64,000 nt of DNA. It comes from Pectobacterium parmentieri. Lineage in GTDB: Bacteria > Pseudomonadota > Gammaproteobacteria > Enterobacterales > Enterobacteriaceae. Numbering within the stretch: the first letter of the stretch is position 1; every line of letters begins with the position of its first letter. The stretch is from assembly GCF_001742145.1 (NCBI RefSeq), contig NZ_CP015749.1, forward strand, positions 1,054,001-1,118,000, given 5' to 3'. The translations under genes were made by a program, and so were the position numbers. The notes beneath the pieces are model-generated. The model made no database searches. It was not told the origin of the DNA and worked only from the letters and a program-made list of their open reading frames with translations. Positions 1-9,400 of the stretch are shown in pieces.

Positions 1-553
1 CGCGGAAAGCGGTGGTCTGAATACGAAGGATGGTGAATTTATCGACGCCGATCTGATGGTTTGGGCGGCAGGGATCAAAGCACCAGATGCAATGAAAGAC
101 ATTGCTGGCCTGGAAACCAACCGGATTAATCAGCTTGTCGTTGAACCCACGTTGCAGACGACACGCGATCCTAACATTTTCGCTATCGGCGACTGTGCAT
201 CCTGCCCGCAGGAAGGCGGCGGCTTCGTGCCACCGCGCGCGCAAGCGGCTCATCAGATGGCATCACGCTGCCACAGCAACATCATCGCGCTGCTGAACGG
301 ACAAACGCTGAAATCTTACGTCTATAAAGATCACGGTTCGCTGGTCTCACTGTCTAAATTTAGTACGGTGGGTAGCCTGATGGGGAACCTGATGCGGGGT
401 TCCGTGATGGTCGAAGGCCGGATTGCTCGCTTCGTTTACATCTCACTCTATCGTATGCACCAGGTCGCCCTGCATGGCTATGTGAAGACGGGTTTGATGA
501 TGCTGGTGGGGGGTATCAACCGGGTGATACGCCCGCGGCTCAAATTGCATTAA
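1..553 (+). CDS. ndh: NADH dehydrogenase II, C-terminal part (5' end outside window)
   Basis: The reading frame is already open at the window edge, so only about 183 C-terminal residues are visible. Type II NADH dehydrogenase is a membrane-bound flavoprotein that passes electrons from NADH to quinone without pumping protons. The visible part has the second dinucleotide-binding motif region ([10 protein letters not shown]), the conserved GDCASCP segment that contacts FAD, and a C-terminal stretch ending VIRPRLKLH that closely matches E. coli Ndh as I remember it. A strong terminator follows 25 bases after the stop, so transcription ends here. Identity is secure; the start and regulation cannot be seen. 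Confidence 0.96.
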   Translation, partial: AESGGLNTKDGEFIDADLMVWAAGIKAPDAMKDIAGLETNRINQLVVEPTLQTTRDPNIFAIGDCASCPQEGGGFVPPRAQAAHQMASRCHSNIIALLNGQTLKSYVYKDHGSLVSLSKFSTVGSLMGNLMRGSVMVEGRIARFVYISLYRMHQVALHGYVKTGLMMLVGGINRVIRPRLKLH

Positions 554-578
554 TCTGCAACGAGTGACATCCTTCTGC

Positions 579-615
579 TACGGGCGTGAACGCGATTTCA
601 CGCCCGTATTTTTTT
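579..615 (+). terminator. Rho-independent terminator after ndh
   Basis: A 12-bp perfect stem (TACGGGCGTGAA / TTCACGCCCGTA) with a 6-nt loop is followed by a run of T. It sits 25 bases after the ndh stop codon. Confidence 0.92.
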
Positions 616-1020
616 ATCATCGGCCTGCTTTGGCTCTTGGAAAATAGCTGTCTTTTCGTCAACGTATTAACCAGTGCCGCCCCTGAGACGTTCCTCTGTT
701 CGCCATGCCATTAAGCACCTTTCTGAATTAACAGTATAAAATATCGTCCTATTAGCAATTCCAGTTAAGATAATTCCCAAATGACAGTTTTATGTTACGA
801 ATCTGACACTTTTGGTGAGTTAGTCTTATTGCGAGAATGTGAAACATTGTGCAGACTTTCCACTGTTTACAGATGGCGTAGCACGCACGCCGAAAATTCT
901 GAATGTTGTTATTCAGGAGGAACCATCGGATTCATCGCGTTAAACGCGAGCTGGCGTAAGACAAGATTACGGCGGGATTGCAGATGGGGAATGCGTGAGA
1001 ATAGATTTGGGAGGTATCCT
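616..1020. other. Intergenic region ndh-ycfJ
   Basis: About 400 bp lie between the ndh terminator and the ycfJ start. The ycfJ frame stays open back to position 781 but the upstream part has no protein-like character and no good ribosome-binding site at its ATG, so I treat it as leader and promoter DNA. No clear operator or RNA element was recognised. Confidence 0.5.
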
Positions 1021-1560
1021 GTGAACAAATCAATGTTAGCGGGTGTAGGTATTGGTGTAGCTGCGGCATTGGGTGTGGCGGCGGTGGCGAGTATGGACGT
1101 CTTTTCGTCTAAACCTCAGTATGCACAGGTGTTAACGGCAACACCTATTAAAGAAACGGTCAAAACGCCTCGCCAAGAGTGTCGTAACGTAAACGTGACT
1201 CATCGTCGTCCGGTGCAGGATGAAAACCAGATTGCCGGATCGGTACTGGGTGCAGTGGCCGGTGGCGTTCTGGGACATCAGTTCGGTGGCGGGCGCGGTA
1301 AAGATGTTGCGACGGTAGCTGGTGCGCTGGCAGGCGGTTACGCGGGTAACCGTGTACAAAGCGGCATGCAGGAAAATGATACGTACACGACACAACAGCA
1401 GCGTTGTCAGACGGTGTACGACAAATCACAAAAAGTTTTAGGTTATGATGTCACCTATAAAATCGGCGACCAGCAGGGTAAAATCCGCATGGATCGCGAT
1501 CCAGGCACACAAATTCCAGTGGATAGAAATGGTCAGTTAGTCCTGAATCAACAGAGCTGA
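1021..1560 (+). CDS. ycfJ: YcfJ-like glycine-zipper envelope protein
   Basis: A 179-residue protein, the same length as E. coli YcfJ. I chose the GTG at 1021 because a Shine-Dalgarno sequence (GGGAGG) lies just upstream and the product then begins VNKSMLAGVG, a hydrophobic N-terminal segment (about residues 5-25) acting as signal or anchor. The middle (about 75-110) is a glycine-zipper region, AGSVLGAVAGGVLGHQFGGG and a second Gly/Ala-rich stretch, typical of the outer-membrane-associated glycine-zipper 2TM family. Members are linked to cell-surface and stress phenotypes, but no biochemical role is established. An alternative upstream ATG at 781 is unlikely. Confidence 0.88.
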   Translation: MNKSMLAGVGIGVAAALGVAAVASMDVFSSKPQYAQVLTATPIKETVKTPRQECRNVNVTHRRPVQDENQIAGSVLGAVAGGVLGHQFGGGRGKDVATVAGALAGGYAGNRVQSGMQENDTYTTQQQRCQTVYDKSQKVLGYDVTYKIGDQQGKIRMDRDPGTQIPVDRNGQLVLNQQS

Positions 1561-1600
1561 TTTACCTCAACGTCTACGTTTTTGCGCTGACACCATCTCT

Positions 1601-1643
1601 AAAAACCGCGAGACACCTGAAGAAGGTGCTCGCGGTTTTTTTC
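1601..1643. terminator. Bidirectional terminator between ycfJ and the MFS gene
   Basis: Inverted repeat AAAAACCGCGAG-CACCT / AGGTG-CTCGCGGTTTTT with a short loop, with A-runs on one side and T-runs on the other. It can serve both ycfJ (+) and the convergent transporter gene (-). Confidence 0.88.
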
Positions 1644-2838
1644 ATTCGACGACCTTCCACTGTTCAGCCAACCTAATACTTACCAATAACAGTAAGGCGG
1701 TAGCCGTAAATCCACCTGCCAGCCAAAGCGTAGTGATAAGACCTGAGCTATCTACGATCTGACCGCCGACCCATGACCCAAACGCGATGCCAATATTGAA
1801 AACGCCAACATACAGCGCGGAAGCAACCTCTACAGCGCGTGGTGCAACCTTCATCATCCATGTCATCAAACCAACGGATACACCGCCATAGGCCAGTCCC
1901 CAGACCAGCAGCGCCACGCCGCCACCGACAGGCGAGTCCCCGAGGGTCAGGAATAATATCGAGGTCAACAGCAGCCCGAAAGCGATTATCGTCAAGGTTA
2001 ACACCGTGCGCTGCGCCGCAATGATACCTGCCAGAAAATTGCCAACGATGCCTGCAAGACCATAGGAAAACAACAATGCGCTAATCCACTGTGTGTCGAA
2101 TCCCGATACCGAGAGCAGCAGCGGTCGCACGAAGGTAAAGGCTGTGAAGTGTCCGGCTACCAGTAATAGTGTCAGGATTAGTCCGACTTGCAGCTTATTG
2201 TTGGTCAGTTGCTCACCGAACTGGTGTACGGTGGTTGAGCGGGCAACGGGCAGCGCCGGAATCACTGCGAGGAGAAGTATCAGTACCAATCCGCTAAACA
2301 CTGCCATGCAGCCAAATGCCCAGCGCCATCCTACGATGTCGCCGATCAGGGCACCGAACGGTACACCCAGCACGGACGCTGCTGCGACGCCGCCGAAGAT
2401 AATAGATGTCGCCAGACCGATGGATGGCTCGGGAACGAGGCGTGCAGCCAGACCTCCGGCAATCGCCCAGATACCACCCATACAGAAGCCGACAAGCACG
2501 CGTGCACCCAGCATCCAGCCGATGTCTGGTGCCAGTGCCGAGGCAATATTGGCGATAATCAGCAACGTTAGCAGACCGCATAAAATCATGCGTCTATCCA
2601 TGCCGCCGGATGCGATCACCACCAGTGGGGCGAATAACGCGGCTAAGAGTGCAGGCAGTGAAATCATCAGCCCTGCGGTTCCGGTCGAGGTATTCAATGT
2701 GTCGGCAATAGGGGTCAGTAGACCGACCGGAAGCATTTCCGTCGTGACCACAGAGAAAGTCGCAAGACCGACAGCGGCGACGGCCAGCCAGGGATGCTGT
2801 GCAACAGCGCTTATAGGAATAGATGAAGATGTATTCAT
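1642..2838 (-). CDS. MFS efflux transporter, DHA1 family (NepI/AraJ-like)
   Basis: A 398-residue integral membrane protein with about 12 predicted hydrophobic segments. The first helix region has the TTEMLPVGLLTPIA motif and loop 2-3 carries GMDRRM, both typical of drug:H+ antiporter-1 family exporters. The length and segment order resemble the purine-ribonucleoside exporter NepI and the AraJ group. The ATG follows an AAGGA ribosome-binding site. The next gene upstream, also on the minus strand 37 bases away, is a second MFS transporter, so the two may be cotranscribed and controlled by the TetR-like regulator at 4220. The substrate cannot be told from sequence. Confidence 0.82.
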   Translation of the reverse strand: MNTSSSIPISAVAQHPWLAVAAVGLATFSVVTTEMLPVGLLTPIADTLNTSTGTAGLMISLPALLAALFAPLVVIASGGMDRRMILCGLLTLLIIANIASALAPDIGWMLGARVLVGFCMGGIWAIAGGLAARLVPEPSIGLATSIIFGGVAAASVLGVPFGALIGDIVGWRWAFGCMAVFSGLVLILLLAVIPALPVARSTTVHQFGEQLTNNKLQVGLILTLLLVAGHFTAFTFVRPLLLSVSGFDTQWISALLFSYGLAGIVGNFLAGIIAAQRTVLTLTIIAFGLLLTSILFLTLGDSPVGGGVALLVWGLAYGGVSVGLMTWMMKVAPRAVEVASALYVGVFNIGIAFGSWVGGQIVDSSGLITTLWLAGGFTATALLLLVSIRLAEQWKVVE

Positions 2839-2875
2839 GGTTCAATCCTTAACATGGGAAAAGGTTTGGTAACCG

Positions 2876-4084
2876 TCAGACGGTATGGGGAAAGGAGGAA
2901 GCATGTGTTCGCAAACGCTGATACCCCCAGATCGTGACCAGTAGCACCAAAACGCCAGCGCACAGTGCAACGGCGAATCCAGCGCGCGCGCCACCCTCAT
3001 CCACGACGTAGCCTGACACGGCTGCGCCCAGCGCTACGCCGACATTCAGCCCCGCCAGCAGCCAGGTCATGCCTTCGGTCAGACGATGTTCGGGCACCAG
3101 ACGTTCGACCAGCGACATCGCCACGATCATGGTGGGGGCGAAGAACAGCCCGGCGATCAGTACGGCCGCAGCTAATGCAGGAATGCTGCCAGCCAGTAGC
3201 AGAGGTAGCGTGGTTGCTGTCGTTGCCACACCGCCGAGTAATAGCAGGCGATGCAGTGGAGTCCGTAGCTTGAGGGCACCGAACAGCAGCCCGGCCAGAC
3301 AAGAACCGAACGCATAAGCTGACAAAACCAGACTGGCCGCCGCCGGTTGGCCACGTTGTTCGGCGAAGGCCACGCTGACGATATCCACGGTGCCAACGAT
3401 GATGCCCATCGCCGCCATCAACAGCGTCAGCAAACGCACGTTCGCCTGTTTGATCACCATTCCTGAACGAGCCGTGCTGACATCCCGTTTTTCTACTGGT
3501 GGTTCGGTGCCGCGTTGTGTAACCAGAGCAAATACGCCAACAACCAGTAATAGCACCGCTGCCAGCGGGCCCGCCTGAGGAAACATCGCTACTGATAGCC
3601 CGACAGCCAGCGGAGGTCCGGCGATAAAGGTAACTTCATCGAATACCGTCTCCAGCGAGTAAGCGGTTTGCAAATGAGGATGCCCGCGATAGATGGCCGT
3701 CCAGCGTGCTCTTACCATCGCTGACATGCTGGGCATGAAACCGGCCAATAATGCGCCGATGAATAAGGTCCAGTCTGGTGCTTGCCATCGGGAACTGGCG
3801 AGCAGAAGCAGCATGCCGATCGCGCTGATTATCGTTGCCAATGGCAGTACGCGACCTTGTCCATGTTGATCCACCAGACGAGAAATCTGCGGTGATAGCA
3901 GGGCGTAGGTCAGTACAAAAGTGGCAGATACCGCTCCTGCTAGCGCATAACTGCCGCGCAGTTGCGACAGCATGGTGATAATGCCGATGCCTGTCATGGG
4001 CAGCGAGATTCGCGCCAACAGGCCAGCCAGCGCAAAACCTCTGGTGCCAGGAGCGGCGAAAAGTTCTCGATAAGGATTGAGCAT
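2876..4084 (-). CDS. MFS transporter controlled by divergent TetR regulator
   Basis: A 402-residue, roughly 12-helix major facilitator protein. The frame extends further upstream, but the ATG at 4084 is preceded by GGAG at good spacing and gives the natural N-terminus MLNPYRELFAAPG; the longer version would run into the operator region. The N-terminal half contains the motif RLVDQHGQGR between helices 2 and 3. The gene is divergent from a TetR/AcrR-family regulator, with three operator-like palindromes between them, the standard arrangement for a drug or metabolite exporter repressed by its neighbour. The substrate is unknown. Confidence 0.82.
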   Translation of the reverse strand: MLNPYRELFAAPGTRGFALAGLLARISLPMTGIGIITMLSQLRGSYALAGAVSATFVLTYALLSPQISRLVDQHGQGRVLPLATIISAIGMLLLLASSRWQAPDWTLFIGALLAGFMPSMSAMVRARWTAIYRGHPHLQTAYSLETVFDEVTFIAGPPLAVGLSVAMFPQAGPLAAVLLLVVGVFALVTQRGTEPPVEKRDVSTARSGMVIKQANVRLLTLLMAAMGIIVGTVDIVSVAFAEQRGQPAAASLVLSAYAFGSCLAGLLFGALKLRTPLHRLLLLGGVATTATTLPLLLAGSIPALAAAVLIAGLFFAPTMIVAMSLVERLVPEHRLTEGMTWLLAGLNVGVALGAAVSGYVVDEGGARAGFAVALCAGVLVLLVTIWGYQRLRTHASSFPHTV

Positions 4085-4137
4085 CTTGTTCTCCAAAGTG
4101 AATCCACTTGCCACCACCTCACGATATGGCGACAATA

Positions 4138-4206
4138 CATACAGAGCGTATGAATAAAAGCATATATTCATACGGAATGAATGTAAATAATCATACGGTG
4201 TGTATG
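4138..4206. promoter_or_regulatory. Three operator-like palindromes CATAC-N5-GTATG
   Basis: Two perfect copies of CATAC-N5-GTATG lie at 4138-4152 and 4192-4206. A third copy with one mismatch (CATAC-GGAAT-GAATG) lies at 4169-4183. They fill the space between the MFS start (4084) and the tetR-like start (4220), so they are the probable binding sites of the regulator, covering both promoters and allowing autorepression. The assignment to this regulator is inference from position and repetition. Confidence 0.75.
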
Positions 4207-4219
4207 TAAGGGTGTTCTC

Positions 4220-4825
4220 ATGGTTCGTCGTACCCGTGCTGAAATGGAAGAAACACGCGCTACACTGTTGGCGACCGCTCGTAAGGTCTTCAGCGAATGC
4301 GGCTATGCAGATACCTCAATGGACGATCTCACTGCGCAGGCGAGCCTGACCCGTGGGGCGCTTTATCATCACTTTGGTGACAAGAAAGGATTGTTGGCGG
4401 CGGTGGTGGAACAGATTGATGCTGAGATGGATGAGAGACTGCAAGCGATCTCCGATACTGCCGAAGATGACTGGAAAGGTTTCTGTGGTCGCTGCCGTGC
4501 CTATCTGGAAATGGCACTGGAACCGGAAATTCAGCGTATCGTGCTGCGCGATGCGCGGGCTGTATTGGGGGGGGGATCGCCGGATTCACAACGGCATTGC
4601 GTGGAGTCGATGCAGCGGCTGATCGACAATCTCATACGCCAAGGCGTAGTGGCTGAAGCTGACCCACAGGCGCTGGCATCGTTGATCTACGGCAGTTTGG
4701 CCGAAGCGGCGTTTTGGATCGCGGAGGGAGAGGATGGTAATGCGCGGCTGGCACAAGGCACTGCCGCGCTGGAATTACTGCTGCGTGGGCTGTTAGTCAA
4801 ACCACAACCAATAATAAAATCATAA
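4220..4825 (+). CDS. TetR/AcrR-family transcriptional regulator
   Basis: A 201-residue repressor. The N-terminal helix-turn-helix (about residues 25-60) includes TSMDDLTAQASLTRGALYHHF, the signature of the TetR family; the C-terminal two thirds is the usual helical ligand-binding domain and lacks recognisable specificity residues. The ATG is preceded by AAGGG. It is divergent from the MFS gene at 2876-4084, with three repeated palindromes between them, so it probably represses that exporter and itself. The coding sequence contains an uninterrupted run of nine G at 4567-4575 (codons for VLGGGS), a potential slippage site. Confidence 0.88.
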   Translation: MVRRTRAEMEETRATLLATARKVFSECGYADTSMDDLTAQASLTRGALYHHFGDKKGLLAAVVEQIDAEMDERLQAISDTAEDDWKGFCGRCRAYLEMALEPEIQRIVLRDARAVLGGGSPDSQRHCVESMQRLIDNLIRQGVVAEADPQALASLIYGSLAEAAFWIAEGEDGNARLAQGTAALELLLRGLLVKPQPIIKS

Positions 4826-4861
4826 CCTTACGGGACACATGGCTTACGTCTCGTATTTGAC

Positions 4862-6214
4862 TTAACGGCGAAAGACGACCTCTGCCCAGCGTGCCAGACC
4901 GGCGGTAACGGAGCCAAAATCGTTACCGCTGGCGATAGGGATATCAGGCAGCAACTGCTGAATGGCCTGACGCAGCAGAGGAGATTTTGCGCTACCGCCA
5001 GTCAGGTAGATCACTTCTGGTCGGGTCTGGCTGGTTTCTAACGCCAGTGTAACCTGTTGCTGAATGCGCGTGAGCGGATTATCGATCGCGGCGTTAAGTT
5101 CATCAGCATGAATGCGCGTTGCCAGACCTGATTCGATAAAGTGCAAATCGGCTGCCGTTTCCGATTGGTTGGAAAGCGCGATTTTGCTCTCTTCCGCCAG
5201 TTGAATCAGACGGTAGCTCAGGCGCTGTTGCCACACGGTCAGCAATCTTTTCACCAGTTCAGGCTGGCGGGCATCGCGGATCATTTCGTTGATTAACGCG
5301 CTGCTGGCGGTACTATGAAACTCTTTTTGTGCCGGAATATCGTTAATCGCGACCGCATTCCACCAGGTCATGATCGGTAGGGCGATGCCTTTTTCCGACT
5401 CGCTATTCATGCCAAGCAGCGGCATGAGCTGTTTGAACGCGAGCATGATGTCCAAATCGTTACCGCCAACACGGCAGCCGCTGTGTCCTAACAGGCTTTG
5501 CGAACGTTCGTGTTGCTTATGCCACTCCGGCCCCATCAGCAACATGGAGCAGTCGGTGGTGCCGCCGCCGATATCTACGACCAGCACGCGCGTTTCTTTC
5601 GTCAGTGTGGATTCGAAGTCCAGTCCGGCAGCCACGGGCTCAAACTGGAAGACGACGTCTTTAAACCCTGCACGGTGTGCGGCACGATCTAAAATTCCTT
5701 GCGCCTGCTGGTTGGCTTCTTCGCCGCCGATACTTTGAAAGTTAATCGGACGACCGATGACGGCCTGATGAATAGGCTGGTCAAGCTGGCTTTCTGCCTG
5801 TGTGCGGATATGCAGCATCATGGAGCAGACCAGATCTTCAAACAGCGCGATCTGCTGCGCTTTCAACCCGACGGCACCGAGGAAGGACTTCGGCGATTTG
5901 ACGAACCACGTCTCTTCCGGGTCATCCATATAGTGGCGTAACGCCTCACGCCCGAATTTCACGCTATCGGGCTGCACGCGAATATCTTCTTCGCGGTTGT
6001 AGCTGATGGCACGCTTCAGCAGCAGTGCGTTCTCGCCCTCGGCATTGACCTGATGGTGTCGCCATAACCACTCGCTAACCGCTTCACGCACGGGCGCACA
6101 CAGCAGGGAAGAAAGATAAGGTGAGCCATTTTCCAGCGACAGGAGCCGTGGTGTCCCTGCATCCATCACCGCCACGGAGCAGTTGGCGGTGCCGTAGTCA
6201 AAACCGATAAACAT
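4862..6214 (-). CDS. yegD: Hsp70-family chaperone-like protein YegD
   Basis: A 450-residue actin-fold ATPase-like protein of the Hsp70 superfamily, the same length as E. coli YegD. I chose the ATG at 6214 because it gives MFIGFDYGTANCSVAVMD, the phosphate-1 nucleotide-binding motif expected at the very N-terminus; the frame opens 18 bases further upstream. The phosphate-2 motif VLVVDIGGGTTDCSMLLM and an adenosine motif (YLTGGSAKSPLL) are present. It lacks the C-terminal substrate-binding domain of DnaK, so it is a stand-alone ATPase domain protein of unknown client and role. It stands alone on the minus strand downstream of mfd. Confidence 0.93.
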   Translation of the reverse strand: MFIGFDYGTANCSVAVMDAGTPRLLSLENGSPYLSSLLCAPVREAVSEWLWRHHQVNAEGENALLLKRAISYNREEDIRVQPDSVKFGREALRHYMDDPEETWFVKSPKSFLGAVGLKAQQIALFEDLVCSMMLHIRTQAESQLDQPIHQAVIGRPINFQSIGGEEANQQAQGILDRAAHRAGFKDVVFQFEPVAAGLDFESTLTKETRVLVVDIGGGTTDCSMLLMGPEWHKQHERSQSLLGHSGCRVGGNDLDIMLAFKQLMPLLGMNSESEKGIALPIMTWWNAVAINDIPAQKEFHSTASSALINEMIRDARQPELVKRLLTVWQQRLSYRLIQLAEESKIALSNQSETAADLHFIESGLATRIHADELNAAIDNPLTRIQQQVTLALETSQTRPEVIYLTGGSAKSPLLRQAIQQLLPDIPIASGNDFGSVTAGLARWAEVVFRR

Positions 6215-6383
6215 AGTGAGGCCCCATGCCATGAAAAATTTCCGGGAGAAACTTTTAACGTCGCACTAGCGACTGCCCGGAAAGGTGCCGCCAGAGATAG
6301 CGGGCCATAAAAAAGGTTGGCGACTTTACTGCGTTACTGAGGTAGTTGTAAAGGTGGATGTAACGGAAGGGAAATGTTTGCTT

Positions 6384-6399
6384 ATGGGAAGGTTCCCAT
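6384..6399. repeat. Short perfect palindrome between mfd and yegD
   Basis: The 16-bp sequence ATGGGAAGGTTCCCAT is an almost perfect palindrome. The same GGGAA/TTCCC theme recurs in the hairpin at 6451-6472. It may be part of the yegD leader; no function is known. Confidence 0.4.
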
Positions 6400-6450
6400 C
6401 AGACTAATGACAAACCTATTTTCCGCATTGCGGCCTTGCTCAGCAACCTT

Positions 6451-6477
6451 ACGGGAACCCGAAGGTTCCCGTTTTTA
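6451..6477 (-). terminator. Hairpin terminator after mfd (UUCG loop)
   Basis: A 9-bp perfect stem, ACGGGAACC / GGTTCCCGT, lies 16 bases after the mfd stop. Read in the mfd direction the loop is C(UUCG)G, a very stable tetraloop. The U-run, however, is on the plus-strand side, so termination of mfd may be incomplete or the element may work in both directions. Confidence 0.65.
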
Positions 6478-6492
6478 TGGTGAAAGGACGAA

Positions 6493-9400
6493 TTAGGCTG
6501 CTAGCGTATGCTGTGCCATGTTCCCCAGCAGTGTACCGACAAACTCGATGCGCTGTGGACGGTCACTTAAATCCTTCATAAATTTCAGGCGAGTCGGACC
6601 ATCCAGACGATAGGTGCCCGGATCGCGCTGCAACAGGCCGATGAGATGAGACGGATCGACGCGATTTTGCTCGCCGAATTCGATGAAACCGCCTTTCTCA
6701 TTGCCTTCAATACGGCGGATACCCAACGCTTGCGCCTGCTGGCGCAAGGCGGCGATCTGCAACAGATGTCGGCTTGCATCAGGAAGGAGGCCGAAGCGAT
6801 CGATCAGCTCTACTTTCAGCTCATCCAGTTCGACAGTATTTTTCGCACTGGCAATTCGTTTGTATAGCGACAGGCGCGTATTGACGTCGGGGATGAAATC
6901 GTCGGGCAGCAGGGCGGGCAACCGTAGTTCGACGTCGGTCTGGCTATTGATCAGATCTTCCAGTGACGGCTCCCGACCGGCTTTCAGAGCGTCTACGGCG
7001 CTTTCCAACAGTTCCATGTACAGTGAGAAACCGACGCTGGTCATCTGTCCGCTCTGATCGTCCCCGAGCAGTTCGCCCGCGCCGCGAATTTCCAGATCGT
7101 GCGTTGCCAGCGCAAAGCCTGCACCGAGGTCTTCCAATGAGGCGATCGCTTCCAGACGTTTCTGTGCGTCGGTGCTCATCGCTTTAGGAGGCGGCGTCAG
7201 CAGATAGGCATAAGCCTGATGGTGAGAACGCCCCACGCGACCACGCAGTTGGTGCAACTGTGCCAGACCGAAGTGATCGGCGCGCTCAATGATGATGGTG
7301 TTGGCGCTCGGTATGTCGATCCCGGTTTCGATGATGGTAGTACATACCAGCACGTTAAAACGCTGGTGATGGAAGTCGTTCATCACCCGTTCTAACTCAC
7401 GTTCACGCATCTGGCCGTGGCCGATAGTAATGCGTGCTTCTGGCACCAGTTCCGCCAACCGTTGAGTGGCTTTCTCGATATTTTCGACGTCGTTATAGAG
7501 GTAGTACACCTGCCCACCGCGCAGCGTTTCACGCAGAATGGCTTCACGCACCATCAGATTGTCATATTCTCGCACGAACGTTTTCACCGCCAGACGACGG
7601 GCGGGGGGCGTGGCAATAATCGACAGATCGCGCATGCCGCTCATTGCCATGTTGAGCGTTCGTGGAATCGGTGTAGCGGTCAGCGTCAGGATATCTACAT
7701 CCGCTCGCATCGCTTTGATGCGCTCTTTGTGACGCACGCCGAAGCGGTGTTCTTCGTCGACAATCAGTAGCCCTAAATCGCGCCAGCGCACGTCGCTCTG
7801 TAACAATTTGTGGGTGCCGATCAGAATATCGACTTTGCCTTCCTGCGTTTCCTCAAGAATCTGGGTTTGTTCACGCGCGCTGCGGAAGCGGGAGATCATC
7901 TCAATCTTCACCGGCCAGTTGGCAAAGCGATCGCGGAAGTTGTCAAAATGCTGCTGCGCTAACAGCGTCGTCGGCACCAGAACGGCAACCTGCTTATGGT
8001 TTTCAACCGCTAAAAACGCGGCGCGCATTGCCACTTCGGTTTTACCAAAGCCGACATCGCCACACACCAAACGATCCATCGCCAGCGGCTGGCACATGTC
8101 GCTCAGCACGGCGTTGATGGCCTGGGCCTGATCGGGCGTAGTTTCGAAAGGGAAACTTTCGCAGAAAAGCTGGTACTGCGTTTTGTCATGCTTAAAGGCA
8201 AAGCCGCTCTTCGCCGCGCGCTGGGCATAAATATCCAGTAGCTCGGCGGCGACATCACGCACTCTTTCCGCCGCTTTTTGCCGCGCACGCGACCACGCCT
8301 CGCCACCCAATTTGTGCAGCGGTGCATTCTCATCGGCACCGCCCGCGTAGCGGCTAATCAAGTGCAGCGAAGAAACCGGGACGTACAGCTTGTCTTCACC
8401 CGCATAGGTCAAAATCAGGTACTCGGCTTTGATGCCACCGGCTTCCAGCGTGGTTAGCCCCACATAGCGGCCAACGCCGTGTTCGAGGTGAACGACGGGC
8501 TGCCCCGGACGCAGTTCTGCCAGATTGCGGATCAGCGTATCGGTATTAATCGTGCGGCGACTATCCTGACGGCGACGGCTGACGCGTTCACCCAGCAGAT
8601 CGCTTTCGCAGATTAAGGCGCGCTGACGCAGGGTGTCGATAAAGCCGTGTTCGCTGGCACCAATGATCAGATAAGTGCCACGTCCCTGTGCCTGCTCTAG
8701 CGTGTTGATGAGCTTAGGGTTCAGCTTGATGCGAGCCAGCAGCTCTTGTAGCGTTTCGCGGCGACCTTCGCTCTCAACAGAGAAAACGATCTGGCCGTCG
8801 AACTGTTCGATAAAACGGCGTAGTGCATCCAGCGGCGATTTCTGCTGGTGTTGAACCGCCAGATCCGGCAGCGGCAGATAGGCCAGATTTACGTTGGCGG
8901 CTTTTTCCGGCAACGTATCGGTTCTTAACTGTACACGTGGCCACGCTTTCAGCTCGGTGAACAACCCATCGACGCGTAGCCAGAGGGAATCCGACGACAA
9001 CAGCGGGCGCATGGGGTCGACACGGCGACTTTCAAAGCGCTGCTGAATATCCTGCCAGAAGCGCTCAGCGCTCTGTTCAATATTACCCGTGTTGACGATC
9101 AGCGTGTTGTTCGGGAAGTAACTGAATAGCGACGGCAGCGGCTCACTGAAGAATAGTGGCTGCCAGTATTCGATCCCTGCGGGCCAGACGCCTTTGCTGA
9201 CCTGTTGATAAATGTGCTCGGCATCGCGTCGTACCTCGAACTGTTCACGCCACTGGCTGCGGAAAAGCTCGATTGCAGTTTTGTCGGTCGGGAATTCATG
9301 CGCGGGCAGCAGATTGATGTGTGGTACTTCATTCAGCGTTCGCTGCGTGTCCACATCAAACAAGCGCAGGCTGTCGATCTCGTCATCAAAGAAATCGATG

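Noticed and set aside
781..1020. N-terminal extension of ycfJ
   Set aside because: The residues before the GTG at 1021 are unlike any envelope protein and the GTG has the better ribosome-binding site and family length.
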